Shown here: piece by piece, positions 33,035 through 42,295 of the stretch
How positions within the stretch are numbered: position 1 is the first letter of the stretch
Layout of the letters: each line of letters begins with the position of its first letter
DNA from: Amycolatopsis arida
GTDB taxonomy: Bacteria > Actinomycetota > Actinomycetes > Mycobacteriales > Pseudonocardiaceae
Reading direction: 5' to 3'
Assembly: GCF_900115565.1 (NCBI RefSeq)
Contig: NZ_FOWW01000001.1
Location: 749,731-813,730 of the forward strand
Length of the DNA: 64,000 bases
The notes under the pieces: model-generated
What the model was told of the DNA's origin: nothing
Seen by the model: the letters and a program-made list of their open reading frames with translations, nothing else
Databases searched by the model: none
Translations under genes and position numbers: made by a program

Positions 33035-35191
33035 TTACTCGCCGTTCTTGCCGACGTCGGAGCGGGCGGCGGCGCGCACGATGCGCGCCCTCTCCTGCTC
33101 GGAGATGACGCCGCGCGCGACGAGGTCGGCGGTGACCTGCCGAACGTGCTTGACGAACTGCCCGTGGTTGGCGTACTCGCCGTGCTCGTCGATCAGGTCG
33201 TTGATCGTGCACCCGTTGCCGGTGTCCACATTGGCCACCGTACTGTCGTGGTTGCCGATGACCACCGTGGGCCGCACGTCCGAGCCGGGACAGGCGTCGG
33301 AGTCGGCGGCGACCACCGTGAAGGTCACCGACCCGATCTCCGAGGCGTTGCCTCCCCGGTCGGTCGCCCGGAACCGCACGGTGTGCTCGCCCGGCGAGGT
33401 CACCACCACCGGCCCGCCGTAGTCGCCGAACCCGGCGCCGTCGAGCTCGTACTCCACCGACGCCACCCCGGAGCCGGCGTCCACCGCGGACACCGTCACC
33501 GTCGCCGAACCCACGTAGTGCCCCTCGGCGTCCTGGTCGCCCGCCACGGATGCCGAGACCGTGGGCGGCGTGGTGTCGTCCGGCGCCGGCTCCACCACGG
33601 TGAACGACACCGACCCGACCTCGGAGGCGTTGCCGGCGTGGTCGGTGGCCCGGTACCGAACGGTGTGCTCGCCGGGCGCCGACACCACGACCGGCGCGGT
33701 GTACGGCTGGAAGGACCCGCCGTCCAGCGCGTGGGTCAGGGTGTCCACACCGGACACGGTGTCCCGCGCGGAGATGGTCACCGTGGCCGCGCCGACGTAG
33801 TTGCCGTCGGCGTCCTGGTCACCGGCCACCGTCGCGGAGACCTCGGGTGGCGTGGTGTCACCGGGAGCGGGCTCCACCACGGTGAACAGCACCGACCCGA
33901 CCTCCGACACGTTTCCCGCGTTGTCCGCCGCCCGGAACCACACCGTGTGCTCACCGACCTGGTCGACGGTCACCGGCCCGGTGTAGGGCACGAAGTGCCC
34001 GGCGTGCACCGCGTACTCCACCGAGGCCACCCCGGACCCGGCGTCCCGCGCCGAGATCGCCACCGTGGCCGAGCCGACATAGTTGCCCTCGGCGTCCTGG
34101 TCACCCGACACCGACGCGGTGACCACGGGCGGCGTGGTGTCGTCCGGCGTCGGCTCCACCACGCTGAACAGCACCGACCCGGTCTCCGAGAGGTTCCCGG
34201 CGTTGTCGGTCGCCCGGTACTGCACCGAGTGATCGCCCGGCCGGTCCACCGTCACCGGCCCGGAGTACGGCTGGAACCCGGTGTCGTCCACCTCGTACTC
34301 CACCGACGCCACTCCCGAGCCGGCGTCCTCGGCCGACACGGTCACCGTGGCCGACCCGACGTAGTTGCCCTCGGCGTCCTGGTCACCCGACACCGACGCG
34401 GTGACCACCGGCGGCGTGGTGTCCGCCGGCGCCGGCTCGACGACACCGAACGACACCGACCCGACCTCCGACACGTTCCCGGCCCTGTCCGTCGCCCGGA
34501 ACCGCACGGTGTGCTCACCGACCTGGTCGACGGTCACCGGCCCGGTGTAGGGCTGGAACGCGGCACCGTCCATGGCGTACTCCACCGACGCCACGCCGGA
34601 GCCGGCGTCCTCGGCCGACACGGTCACCGTGGCGGATCCGACGTAGTTGCCGTCCGCGTCCTGGTCTCCGGACACCGCCGCCGCCACCGAGGGCGGGGTC
34701 GTGTCGTCGCCCCCGCCGTCGTCGGTCACCTCCAACACACCGGCCATCTCGCCGTGCCCCGGCATCGCGCAGTAGTACCGGTACGTCCCCGGCGTCAGCG
34801 TCACCTGCGCCTCGTGCAGCCCGTTCTTCGCGTCGAACGGGCTGGCGACGATGTTCAGGTCGACGTCGTGGTTGTACCCCGGGCTCGACGTGTCGAACGT
34901 CAGGGTGTGCGCCATCCCGGTGGTGTTCCCGGTGGCCAGGCTGTTCTCGAAGACGATCGTCGCCGGCCCGGCCGTGGCCGTGGTCGGCGCGATCGGGTAC
35001 TCGGTCAGGCTGTCGTTCGCGGTCCACCGCAGCACCTGCTCCGCGGCAGCCGTCGGCGCACCCGACCGTGCCGCCCCGGACTGCGAGGCGGCCGAGGTCG
35101 GCAGCCAGAGCGCGGCCAGCGCGGCGACCAGCACGGCCACCGCCGTACCGCGCGCCGCGCCCGACCGGCGCGCCAGTAGTCGTGAAAACAT
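33035..35191 (-). CDS. Secreted cupredoxin with five OmpL47-type Ig-like repeats and a C-terminal module
   Basis: A 718-aa protein with a signal peptide (about 1-37). The N-terminal 50-155 region is a plastocyanin/azurin-like copper domain; probable ligands are His95 (MAHTLTF), Cys141, His146 and Met149 in YYCAMPGHGEMAG. Five almost identical 94-aa Ig-like repeats of the OmpL47 type follow (about 161-630), each starting with DTTPP and ending in VVEP. The last 80 residues form a small helical module (GCTINDLID ... RAAARSDVGK) also found in the upstream gene product. It is probably exported and may take electrons or bind copper beside the multicopper oxidase in its operon. Confidence 0.85.
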   Translation of the reverse strand: MFSRLLARRSGAARGTAVAVLVAALAALWLPTSAASQSGAARSGAPTAAAEQVLRWTANDSLTEYPIAPTTATAGPATIVFENSLATGNTTGMAHTLTFDTSSPGYNHDVDLNIVASPFDAKNGLHEAQVTLTPGTYRYYCAMPGHGEMAGVLEVTDDGGGDDTTPPSVAAAVSGDQDADGNYVGSATVTVSAEDAGSGVASVEYAMDGAAFQPYTGPVTVDQVGEHTVRFRATDRAGNVSEVGSVSFGVVEPAPADTTPPVVTASVSGDQDAEGNYVGSATVTVSAEDAGSGVASVEYEVDDTGFQPYSGPVTVDRPGDHSVQYRATDNAGNLSETGSVLFSVVEPTPDDTTPPVVTASVSGDQDAEGNYVGSATVAISARDAGSGVASVEYAVHAGHFVPYTGPVTVDQVGEHTVWFRAADNAGNVSEVGSVLFTVVEPAPGDTTPPEVSATVAGDQDADGNYVGAATVTISARDTVSGVDTLTHALDGGSFQPYTAPVVVSAPGEHTVRYRATDHAGNASEVGSVSFTVVEPAPDDTTPPTVSASVAGDQDAEGHYVGSATVTVSAVDAGSGVASVEYELDGAGFGDYGGPVVVTSPGEHTVRFRATDRGGNASEIGSVTFTVVAADSDACPGSDVRPTVVIGNHDSTVANVDTGNGCTINDLIDEHGEYANHGQFVKHVRQVTADLVARGVISEQERARIVRAAARSDVGKNGE
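33300..34709 (-). repeat. Five tandem 282-bp coding repeats
   Basis: The same TCCTGG landmark recurs at 33531, 33813, 34095, 34377 and 34659, exactly 282 bp apart each time, equal to 94 codons. The copies encode the Ig-like repeats of the cupredoxin protein and are highly similar at DNA level, so copy number can change by recombination without shifting the frame. Confidence 0.85.
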
Positions 35192-35225
35192 GGTTCTCTC
35201 CTGCTCTCGGCGCCCGCCGCCGGTA

Positions 35226-35253
35226 CGGCCGGCCGGAACGCGCCGGCCGGCCG
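35226..35253. terminator. Intercistronic hairpin between ThuA-type and cupredoxin genes
   Basis: A perfect 11-bp inverted repeat (CGGCCGGCCGG, 6-nt loop, CCGGCCGGCCG) lies in the 71-bp gap. As a partial terminator or RNA-stabilising stem it could set the ratio of the two products. Confidence 0.5.
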
Positions 35254-35262
35254 CACCGAGGG

Positions 35263-38200
35263 CTACAGCTGCCGCACCCGGATGTTGCGGAACTCGATCA
35301 GGTCGTTGTTGCCGTGGTTCTGCAGCCCGATGAACCCGCTGGCGAACTGGCGCAGGTCGGTGGGCGGGTCACCGGCGCGCGACGACTGCTTGCCGGGGAG
35401 GTTGTCGAACTCGTTGATCACCACGCCGTTGCGCAGGATCGTGTAGTGCTGCCCGACCACCCGGATCTCGTAGTCGTTCCACTGCCCCTTCGGCGTCGCG
35501 CCGGCCTGGTCGAGCCCGACCGGGTCGAAGTTGTAGATCGAGCCGGTCTTCTGCGGCTCACCGGAAGCCCCGTCGTAGATCTGCACCTCCTGTCCACAGT
35601 AGATCGCGACCCACGCCTGCGACGTGCGAGCGGCGCCCTGGGTGCCGCAGCTGCCCGGTGGCCGCTGCTCCAGCGGGGTCCGCGGGTCGGGGAACCGCAC
35701 GAACACCCCGCTGTTCGCCCGGTGCTCCCCCGGCGCCACGTCGCGGAACCGCAGCTTCAGCGAGAAGTCACCGAACTCCTTGCCCGCGTACCACAGCATT
35801 CCCAGCCCGCCGGAGCTGCGCAGCGAGCCGTCCGGCTGGATCTCGAACCGACCACTCGGGGCCTGCTCCCAGCCCAGCAACGACTGCGCCGTCCCGTCGA
35901 AGATGGCCTCGTACCCGGTGTCACCCTTCTTCCCGATGTCCGACCGCGCGGCCGCCCTGGACAACGCCCCGTGCTCCTTGCCGGTGATCACGCCGTCCTT
36001 CTCGAGCCGCTCGAGCACGCCGTTGACGTGACTGACGAACGCGCCGTGGTTGGGCCACGTGCTCTCGTCGTCGATCAGGTCGTTGATCGTGCAGCCGCCG
36101 CCGGCCCCGTGGTTGGTGACCCCGGTGTCGCTGTCCCGCAGCCACACCGTCGACCGGTCGTCCGGCACCGCGCACTCCACGGTCACCTCGGTGCTCGTGG
36201 TGGACACCTCACCGTCGGCGTAGGTCACCGTCAGCGTCACGGTGTAGGTGCCGACGGCGGCGTAGGTGTGCCGCGGGGTGGCCTCGGTCGACGTGGCACC
36301 GTCGCCGAAGTCCCACCGGTAGGACACCCCGCCGGAGCGTCGAGCGTCGAACGCCATCGTCAGCGGCTTGTTGTGCACCGCCGTCGCGCCCACGGTCGGG
36401 CTCGGCGTCGCCGGCCCACCCTCGTAGGTGATCCGGATCAGCTTCTGGTTGTCGCTGAGGCTGAAGAACCCGCTGCCGTAGTCGATCATGTACAGCGCCC
36501 CGTCCGGGCCGAACTGGGCACCCATCCAGCTCTGCAGCTGCTCGCTGCCGCCGCCCGGCCGGATGATCTTGCGCAGGTCCTCGCCGAAGGCCGGCGGCCC
36601 CTGCTCGGCGACGGTATCCGGGTTCACCGTGACCGCGACCCGGTTGTTCGGGGTGCACTCGTCGCCGACGAACCACTTGCCGTCCCAGTACTCCGGCCAG
36701 GCCACGGCGCTGTCCGCCGCCGCCTCGGAGCGGTAGTACGTTGGTCCCGGCATGATCGCCTGGCAGCCGCCACGGAAGTAGGGCTGGGTGTAGGTGGCGT
36801 CCTCCTCGACGTACGTCGGCACCCCGCTGCCGTCCGGGCGCTCCGGGAATACCGGTCCACCACCCTGCGGCGCATACCAGATCATGTTGTCCCGCGCCGG
36901 CGGGATGTCCACCAGCCCGGTGTTGCGCGGCGAGGTGTTCTTCAGGTCGTCACAGTCGTACCAGCCGGTCAGCACCTCCGCGTCGGTGTTGCTGCGGTCG
37001 CGGTAGGGCTGCCGGTTGCCCATGCAGTACGGCCAGCCCTGGTTGCCCGCGGACGTGATCACCGTGGCCGTCTCGTACTTCGCCGGGCCCAGCTCCGGGC
37101 TCGGCGCCCCGGCGTCCGGACCGACCCAGCCGGTGGTGAGCCAGCCCTTCACCGGGTCGACGTGCAGCCGGGTCGGGTTGCGCACACCCATCACGTAGAT
37201 CTCCGGGCGGGTCCTGTCCCCCGGGTCGTCGGCCTCCGGGAAGAGGTTGCCCTCCGGGATGGTGTACGTGCCGTCCGGCCGCGGCCGGATCCGCAGGATC
37301 TTGCCGTTGAGGTCGTTGGTGTTGCCCGACGTCCTGCGGGCGTCCTGGAAGGACAGTCCCTTGTAGTCCTTGGTCCAGTTGTTGCCGGAGTAGCCGCTCG
37401 ACCCCTGCGACGAGTTGCTGTCCCCGACGGCGATGTAGAGGTTGCCCTCGGCGTCGAAGTCCAGTCCGCCGCCCGCGTGGCAACAGCTGTGGATCTGGGC
37501 GTCCCAGCTCAGCAGGTCCTTGCGGGAACCGAGGTCGATCGTCTCGGTGGCGTGGTCGTAGGTGAACCGCGACACCGTCCGCTGGCCGATCCGCTTGTCC
37601 CGGTCGATCGAGTCGTGCGGCATCCAGTAGACGTACAGCCAGCCGTTCTCGGCGAACTCCGGGTCGACGGTGATGCCGAGCAGGCCCTCCTCGCTCTTCA
37701 CCAGCTCGTCACCGGCGCCGCGGTTGCCGAACACCTCCAGCGTGGTCAGGAGCTTGACCTGCCTGGTGTCCGGCTTCCACTGGTGGATGGTGCCACAGCC
37801 GAGGCCGATGTCCGGGTGGGTCCAGCTCGGGATCGGCCCCGAGGGGCAGGCGGCCTTGCCGACGAAGAAGACCGTCCCGTCGGGCGCGACGGTCAGACCG
37901 TGCATCTCGCCGTGCTGGTCGAGCTGGCCCTGCTGGTTCTTCCCGGTGAGCCGCTCGGTCTTGTAGTTCGCGGCGATGGTCGCCTGGCAGTCGCCGCGGA
38001 CCGCACCGGTGGTCCACCGCAGCGCGCCGAGCAGGTGGCCGCGGAAGAGCTCCTCGTCGTAGCTCTCCGGGGTGCCGCCCATCCCGGTGTAGAACGACCG
38101 GCCGCCGGCGTAGTCGCGGCACCAGGAGATCGGATGGAACGGCCCGTTCGCGGCCGGCCCCGGGTCGTAGGTGTGCTCCTGCACCTGGGCGACCGTGTGC

Positions 38201-39297
38201 ACCTCACCGACCGGGTTCGGGTCCCAGTTGGTCCAGATGTCGGTGCGGGGCCAGGTGAGCGGAAGATCCCTGGTCGCCGGGTGCCGCCGGTCGGTCACGC
38301 TGACCACGGCCTCCCGCGGGGTGGGCTCGGTGGTCGGCGGCGGGGTGGCGTCGGCGCCGTAGAGCTCCAACTCGGCGAGCTGGGTCAGCGGGTCACCGGC
38401 GTTGGCGGTGACGTCCAGCCGGTAGAACTTGTAGGGCTGAGTGTTGTCGAACGCGTACTCCTTGGTCTGGAACCGGTCGGGGAAGGTCTCCCCGGTCCGG
38501 CGGTCCAGGTCGGTCCAGCTCTGCCCGTCGGCCGAGCCCCGCAGCGTCCAGTCCTTCGGGTCACGGCCGGGCGCGTCGTTGGCCGAGCTGAGCGCGTACC
38601 GATTGACCACGGTCGGCTCGGCCAGCTCGACCGTCACCCACCCGGTCGGCGCGAAGGTCAGCCACTTGGTGCCAACGTCGCCGTCGACCAGCTTCTCCTT
38701 GGTCTCGTTCGGCGGGTTCTCGCCGCTGGCGCCGACCGCGGCGGCCTCCTCCGGGGTGGGCCGGTTGCCGGCGGGGCGGGTGCCGACCAACCCGGTGAAC
38801 CACTCCGACCGGGCCTGCGCCCGCGCGGCGTCCCGGATCCCGAGGAACCCGCCGCCGGCGGCGATGTAGTCCTGGAACGCGGCCTCCTGTGCCATGGTGA
38901 GCTCGGCGCCCTCCGCGGAGAGGAACACGACGCCGCGGTAGCGGGCCAGGTTGGCCGGGCTGAACACCGCCGGGTCGGTGGTGGTGTCGACGGTGAGCCC
39001 GTTGCGCTCGCCCAGCTCCTCGATGGCCTCGGCGGCCCGCGTCACCGGGTCGTCCTGCGCGTCCGGCGCGCCGGAGAACACGAGGACGTTGATCCCCGAC
39101 GCGGCGGTCTGGGCGGACTCGCTGGCCTCGGTGGACTCGGCGGGCGGCGCGCCGGCCGCGGGGGCGGCGGACAGCCCGAGCGCCAGTGCGGCGCCGGTCA
39201 GCAGGACCATGACGCGCCGCGCGAACCCGCCCCGCCGGAGCGGTGCCGGCCCGGCACGCCGGTCGCGGTGGGAACTCGGTAGACCTCTTCGACCCAT
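35263..39297 (-). CDS. Secreted multidomain ThuA / F5-8C / GSDH-like / PKD / DUF1080 protein
   Basis: A 1344-aa secreted protein, with a signal peptide ending near residue 50 (APAAGA). Domain order by approximate residue: ThuA-like fold 65-170, interrupted by an F5/8-type discoidin domain 185-310 (DGDVGTKWLTF ... LAELELYG), then the rest of ThuA 320-445; a PQQ-type glucose/sorbosone dehydrogenase beta-propeller 455-955 (HGEMHGLTVAPDGTVFFVG, SEEGLLGITVDPEF, NDLNGKILRI, SWMGAQFGPDGALYMIDYG); PKD 959-1040 (YRWDFGDGATS); the GCTINDLID module 1040-1122; and DUF1080/laminin-G-like 1125-1344. Such proteins are thought to act on sugar polymers outside the cell. ATG 39297 follows GAAGGAG. Confidence 0.88.
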   Translation of the reverse strand: MGRRGLPSSHRDRRAGPAPLRRGGFARRVMVLLTGAALALGLSAAPAAGAPPAESTEASESAQTAASGINVLVFSGAPDAQDDPVTRAAEAIEELGERNGLTVDTTTDPAVFSPANLARYRGVVFLSAEGAELTMAQEAAFQDYIAAGGGFLGIRDAARAQARSEWFTGLVGTRPAGNRPTPEEAAAVGASGENPPNETKEKLVDGDVGTKWLTFAPTGWVTVELAEPTVVNRYALSSANDAPGRDPKDWTLRGSADGQSWTDLDRRTGETFPDRFQTKEYAFDNTQPYKFYRLDVTANAGDPLTQLAELELYGADATPPPTTEPTPREAVVSVTDRRHPATRDLPLTWPRTDIWTNWDPNPVGEVHTVAQVQEHTYDPGPAANGPFHPISWCRDYAGGRSFYTGMGGTPESYDEELFRGHLLGALRWTTGAVRGDCQATIAANYKTERLTGKNQQGQLDQHGEMHGLTVAPDGTVFFVGKAACPSGPIPSWTHPDIGLGCGTIHQWKPDTRQVKLLTTLEVFGNRGAGDELVKSEEGLLGITVDPEFAENGWLYVYWMPHDSIDRDKRIGQRTVSRFTYDHATETIDLGSRKDLLSWDAQIHSCCHAGGGLDFDAEGNLYIAVGDSNSSQGSSGYSGNNWTKDYKGLSFQDARRTSGNTNDLNGKILRIRPRPDGTYTIPEGNLFPEADDPGDRTRPEIYVMGVRNPTRLHVDPVKGWLTTGWVGPDAGAPSPELGPAKYETATVITSAGNQGWPYCMGNRQPYRDRSNTDAEVLTGWYDCDDLKNTSPRNTGLVDIPPARDNMIWYAPQGGGPVFPERPDGSGVPTYVEEDATYTQPYFRGGCQAIMPGPTYYRSEAAADSAVAWPEYWDGKWFVGDECTPNNRVAVTVNPDTVAEQGPPAFGEDLRKIIRPGGGSEQLQSWMGAQFGPDGALYMIDYGSGFFSLSDNQKLIRITYEGGPATPSPTVGATAVHNKPLTMAFDARRSGGVSYRWDFGDGATSTEATPRHTYAAVGTYTVTLTVTYADGEVSTTSTEVTVECAVPDDRSTVWLRDSDTGVTNHGAGGGCTINDLIDDESTWPNHGAFVSHVNGVLERLEKDGVITGKEHGALSRAAARSDIGKKGDTGYEAIFDGTAQSLLGWEQAPSGRFEIQPDGSLRSSGGLGMLWYAGKEFGDFSLKLRFRDVAPGEHRANSGVFVRFPDPRTPLEQRPPGSCGTQGAARTSQAWVAIYCGQEVQIYDGASGEPQKTGSIYNFDPVGLDQAGATPKGQWNDYEIRVVGQHYTILRNGVVINEFDNLPGKQSSRAGDPPTDLRQFASGFIGLQNHGNNDLIEFRNIRVRQL

Positions 39298-39351
39298 CCC
39301 TACTCCTTCACTCGTGGTTCGGCGTGACCGGTGCCGGGTGCCGCCACGCCG

Positions 39352-40398
39352 CTAGCCGTGCGTGTGGCCGACGTGGCCGTGCTGGTGGTAGCGGTCCAGC
39401 GCCTCCCGCGCGCCGGGCGGCATGCTGCCGTCGGCGTTGCGGACCAGGAGGACACCGGCCATCCCGCCGTCGGAGTGGAACTGCACGTGGCAGTGGTACA
39501 TCCACACGCCCGGCCCGACGCCCTCACCGGCGATCACCTGGAAGCCGAAGGAGTCGCCGGGGTTGAGGTCGCGGGTGTCGATCACCCGGCTCGGGTCGTG
39601 CGGGCCCTCGAGCAGCCCGGTGCGGTTGTCCGCCCACCGGTGAGCGTGCAGGTGGAACGTGTGGAAGTTGTTGCCGTGGCCGATGGCGACGAACTCCACC
39701 CGCTCGCCGAGGTTCGCCTCCAGGACGGGCACGTGCGGGGCCATCCGGTTGTTGATCGTCATGTCGTTGAACACCACGGTGAACTGGCGATCGGGCAGGA
39801 TGTCGCCCTTGCGCCGGACGATCAGCGCGCCGTAGAGGCCGCGGCGCAGTCCCTCGGTGCCGTGCTCGCCGCCCATGGCGTGGTCGTGGTAGTGCCAGTA
39901 GCCTGCGCTGCCGGGCATCCACGTGCCGCCCTTGGCCTTGCCGGGGCCGTGGCTGCGCCAGACGTAGGTGCGCCGTTGCCCCGGCTCGTTGAAGGACGCG
40001 TTGAGCGGGCTGCCGTCGGAGTCGACGCTGTAGTCCACCCCGTGCGGATGGATCGACAGGCGCTTGTCGGTGTTGTTGACGAGGTCGATCTCGAGGGTGT
40101 CGCCCTCCCACATCTCCAACAGCGGGCCCGGGATGGTGGCCTTGCCAGGTTCCAGGCCGTAGCCGACCTCGTTGTTCGGCAGGTGCTCGGCGTACATGGT
40201 GATCCGCCTGGTCTCGCCCTTGCCAGCGCCCTTGCCAGCGCCGTTGCCAGCGCCGTTGTCACCGCCGGGGGGTGGCGCGGCGGCGGCCGCCGCCGGGCCG
40301 ACCGCGGGGGCGACCACGCCCACGGCGGCACCGGCCAGCATCGAGCGTCGGGACACCGGGCGGCCGAACGGCCCGGGTTGCGCGTGCTTGTCCGTCAT
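39352..40398 (-). CDS. Two-domain multicopper oxidase (small laccase-like), Tat-exported
   Basis: A 348-aa protein with a Tat signal ([12 protein letters not shown] near 16-27), so it is folded with copper before export. All copper motifs are present: [19 protein letters not shown] and [12 protein letters not shown]. Length and motif order fit two-domain laccases that work as trimers with copper sites between subunits. They oxidise phenols or metals with oxygen. A Gly-Ala-Lys/Asn repeat ([13 protein letters not shown]) links the signal to the first domain. ATG 40398 follows GGAG. It is first in an operon with the ThuA-type and cupredoxin genes. Confidence 0.92.
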   Translation of the reverse strand: MTDKHAQPGPFGRPVSRRSMLAGAAVGVVAPAVGPAAAAAAPPPGGDNGAGNGAGKGAGKGETRRITMYAEHLPNNEVGYGLEPGKATIPGPLLEMWEGDTLEIDLVNNTDKRLSIHPHGVDYSVDSDGSPLNASFNEPGQRRTYVWRSHGPGKAKGGTWMPGSAGYWHYHDHAMGGEHGTEGLRRGLYGALIVRRKGDILPDRQFTVVFNDMTINNRMAPHVPVLEANLGERVEFVAIGHGNNFHTFHLHAHRWADNRTGLLEGPHDPSRVIDTRDLNPGDSFGFQVIAGEGVGPGVWMYHCHVQFHSDGGMAGVLLVRNADGSMPPGAREALDRYHQHGHVGHTHG

Positions 40399-40939
40399 GG
40401 CACTCCGTTCGGGGTTCTCCCGGCACCGGCGCGGGGTGGTGGGGACGAGCGGCGGGGCCGCCGCGACGAACGTCCGAAAAGGACCGATGGGGTGGCACGG
40501 GGCCGAGCCGGTCGGACCGAGGCCCCACCGGCGGGCCGTTCGGTCGGCAGCCGGCTCGGCGACCAGCTCGGCGGCCGGCTCGACGGCGGGGTCGATCCTC
40601 TCGCCGCGTCCCGTCGCCGTGCCGTACCGCTCACGATGCCCCGCCTCCCACGCCGAGGATTTCGGTCAGGACCGTAACTACTTCTGGATCGTGCGTAAAT
40701 ATCTTTGGTCGATCTGTCCTGACTTACGCTGAAACAAGACAGAAGTGTGTCCGGCGAGCGGAGGAGCGGACACACCTGTTCGGCGCAGGCCGCGCCGCCG
40801 CCGAGTCCTGATGTCGAACCGGTAACGGTCGGCGTCACCGCGGGCACGACGGGTATCCGGCCGGGGACCGGCATGGCAGCACGCGACCGGTCACGCGCGA
40901 AACACGGACAACGCAACCGACAGTGGGGAACAACCGATC
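40399..40939. other. Intergenic region upstream of multicopper oxidase operon and lipoprotein
   Basis: A 541-bp divergent region. No gene is supported. Around 40660-40730 the DNA becomes AT-richer and holds an 8-bp inverted repeat GTCAGGAC (40665-40672) and GTCCTGAC (40716-40723), 43 bp apart, with GTAAATATC between them; this is the likely control site of the minus-strand operon. The lipoprotein gene's ribosome region (GTGGGGAA) ends it. Confidence 0.5.
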
Positions 40940-41440
40940 ATGCGTCTGGACCACTCATCGCGACACCTCCGCCAACTCGCCGCCGCGTCCGCGCTGGTGC
41001 TCACCGCGGCACTCGCGAGCTGCGGCAACGGCGACGACGCGGCGGGGCCCGAGCCCGCCCCCGAGACCACCACCACGACCCAGGCCACCGAGCCGAGTCC
41101 CGACCAGGACGGGCAGGACTACTTCGCCGACGGCGAGGGTCACCTGGGTGAGCAGGTGACGATCACCGCGACCGTCGACCAGGAGCTCAACGACCGCGCG
41201 CTGGTGCTCGACGCCGGCGACCACGGCGACAACGACCTGCTCGTGCTGTTCGAGCAGGCGCCGGCACAGGACTACGCCGAGGGCGACTCGGTGACCGTCA
41301 CCGGAACCGTGGAGAGGTTCGACTACGAGCGGTACAGCGACAAGTACGGCCTGGTCGAGGCCGGGATCTACGACGCGTATGCCAACGAGAAGTTCCTGGA
41401 CAGCGCCACGGTCAGCGAGGCGAGCCCGACGACCAGCTGA
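40940..41440 (+). CDS. Secreted lipoprotein with OB-fold-like domain
   Basis: A 166-aa protein. The signal has a basic start and hydrophobic core, ending in lipobox LASC near residue 28, so a lipid-anchored outer-leaflet location is expected. A Thr/Pro/Glu linker (PETTTTTQATEPSPDQDG) follows. The 75-130 region (GEQVTITATVDQELND, LLVLFEQ, GDSVTVTGTVERFDY) reads like a small beta-barrel of the OB-fold type. The function is unknown. The gene is divergent to the multicopper oxidase operon. Confidence 0.75.
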   Translation: MRLDHSSRHLRQLAAASALVLTAALASCGNGDDAAGPEPAPETTTTTQATEPSPDQDGQDYFADGEGHLGEQVTITATVDQELNDRALVLDAGDHGDNDLLVLFEQAPAQDYAEGDSVTVTGTVERFDYERYSDKYGLVEAGIYDAYANEKFLDSATVSEASPTTS

Positions 41441-41756
41441 CCCGGCCGATCGGCCGAACGCGTGAGACGGCCCCGCCGGCCACCCTGCCAGGGCCGGCGG
41501 GGCCTCGTGATCCGTGAGGGAGCCGGATCCAGCACCGAATGCCCGGGGCGGCGGCCGACCAAACCCGGCGGACACGGGTCGGCCGGTCACCCGGGGCGAT
41601 CGCGCCGTGATCATCACCGTGCAACGTCTGCGCCTGGGGGTACCGGCCCCCGGTAACGTCACCCGAGATTGATCCTATGAACGGATGTCCGAGTGGGTTG
41701 CGGTGCGCCGGACGCACCGCCTGCCGCGGATCGCGGGCGGGCGAGAGGAGCGGGTG
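41441..41756. other. Intergenic region with terminator
   Basis: A 316-bp region with no supported gene. A strong hairpin lies at 41469-41504 just after the lipoprotein gene; the remainder shows no clear feature except a GAGAGGAG ribosome site before 41757. Confidence 0.55.
41469..41504. terminator. Terminator hairpin after the lipoprotein gene
   Basis: A perfect 13-bp inverted repeat (GGCCCCGCCGGCC, 10-nt loop, GGCCGGCGGGGCC) starts 29 bp after the stop codon at 41440. Confidence 0.7.
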
Positions 41757-42089
41757 ATGGGGACCTACGTGTGGGTGGCCCTGGCGATCGCCGCCGGGGC
41801 CGTGGTGGCCAGCACGGCGGTCCTGGTCTGGGTGGCGTCGGTGCTGCGCGCCCGCTACCGCGTCGAGCTCGCCGAGTGCGCCCGCGAGTTCGCCTGCTCG
41901 CAGCTCTACCTCGCCGAGGTGCTGTTCGTCTCCGGGCAGCACGAGGCCGCCGCGCTGGTCGAGCGGTGGGTCACCCGGTTCGAGCGGCTGGCGGAGGCCG
42001 ACATCCGGCGGGCCGAGCACGCGGTCCGGTGGGCGCACCCGTTCAGCGCGAAACGCCGGCGCCGGGTGCTGGCCGCGCTCTCCCGCTGA
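41757..42089 (+). CDS. Small membrane protein of unknown function
   Basis: A 110-aa protein with one strong N-terminal membrane helix (VWVALAIAAGAVVASTAVLVWV, split at position 5-26) and a cytoplasmic helical tail rich in Glu, Arg and Ala. No family is recognised. ATG 41757 is chosen since GAGAGGAG lies 6 nt upstream; the in-frame ATG 41685 adds an unlikely leader. It lies upstream of the small ORF and the MEDS gene on the same strand, so it may be co-transcribed. Confidence 0.6.
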   Translation: MGTYVWVALAIAAGAVVASTAVLVWVASVLRARYRVELAECAREFACSQLYLAEVLFVSGQHEAAALVERWVTRFERLAEADIRRAEHAVRWAHPFSAKRRRRVLAALSR

Positions 42090-42205
42090 CCCGCGCTCCC
42101 GGCCGCGCCCGCCGCCCCGCCCTCGCCCGACTGGTTTAGCGAACAGGGTGGGCCGGGCATTCCGCCGGGGTGCGGGTCAGCGGTCACGCGACGAGGAAGA
42201 CGCGG

Positions 42206-42295
42206 ATGAGTGCCACCGGAACGTCCGGGTGTCCCGGGGACACCGACGGCGCCGAGCCCGTCGACCCGTCCGCACGTCGCGCTGGGGGCGAGTGA
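42206..42295 (+). CDS. Possible 29-aa ORF coupled to the MEDS gene
   Basis: A short frame ATG 42206 to TGA 42293-42295 (MSATGTSGCPGDTDGAEPVD, then SARRAGGE at the end) has a GAGGAAG site about 6 nt upstream. Its TGA overlaps the ATG of the next gene by one base (TGATG). This geometry fits a leader peptide or small coupled protein. No homology is recognised; chance is possible. Confidence 0.35.
   Translation: MSATGTSGCPGDTDGAEPVDPSARRAGGE

Noticed and set aside
35068-39282. 1404-codon plus-strand open frame opposite the ThuA gene
   Set aside because: High GC makes long antisense frames common; the sequence is Arg/Val/His-rich without domain motifs, while the minus strand has clear domains.
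42148-42294. In-frame N-terminal extension of the MEDS gene
   Set aside because: Arg-rich with no ribosome site; ATG 42295 fits the domain start.
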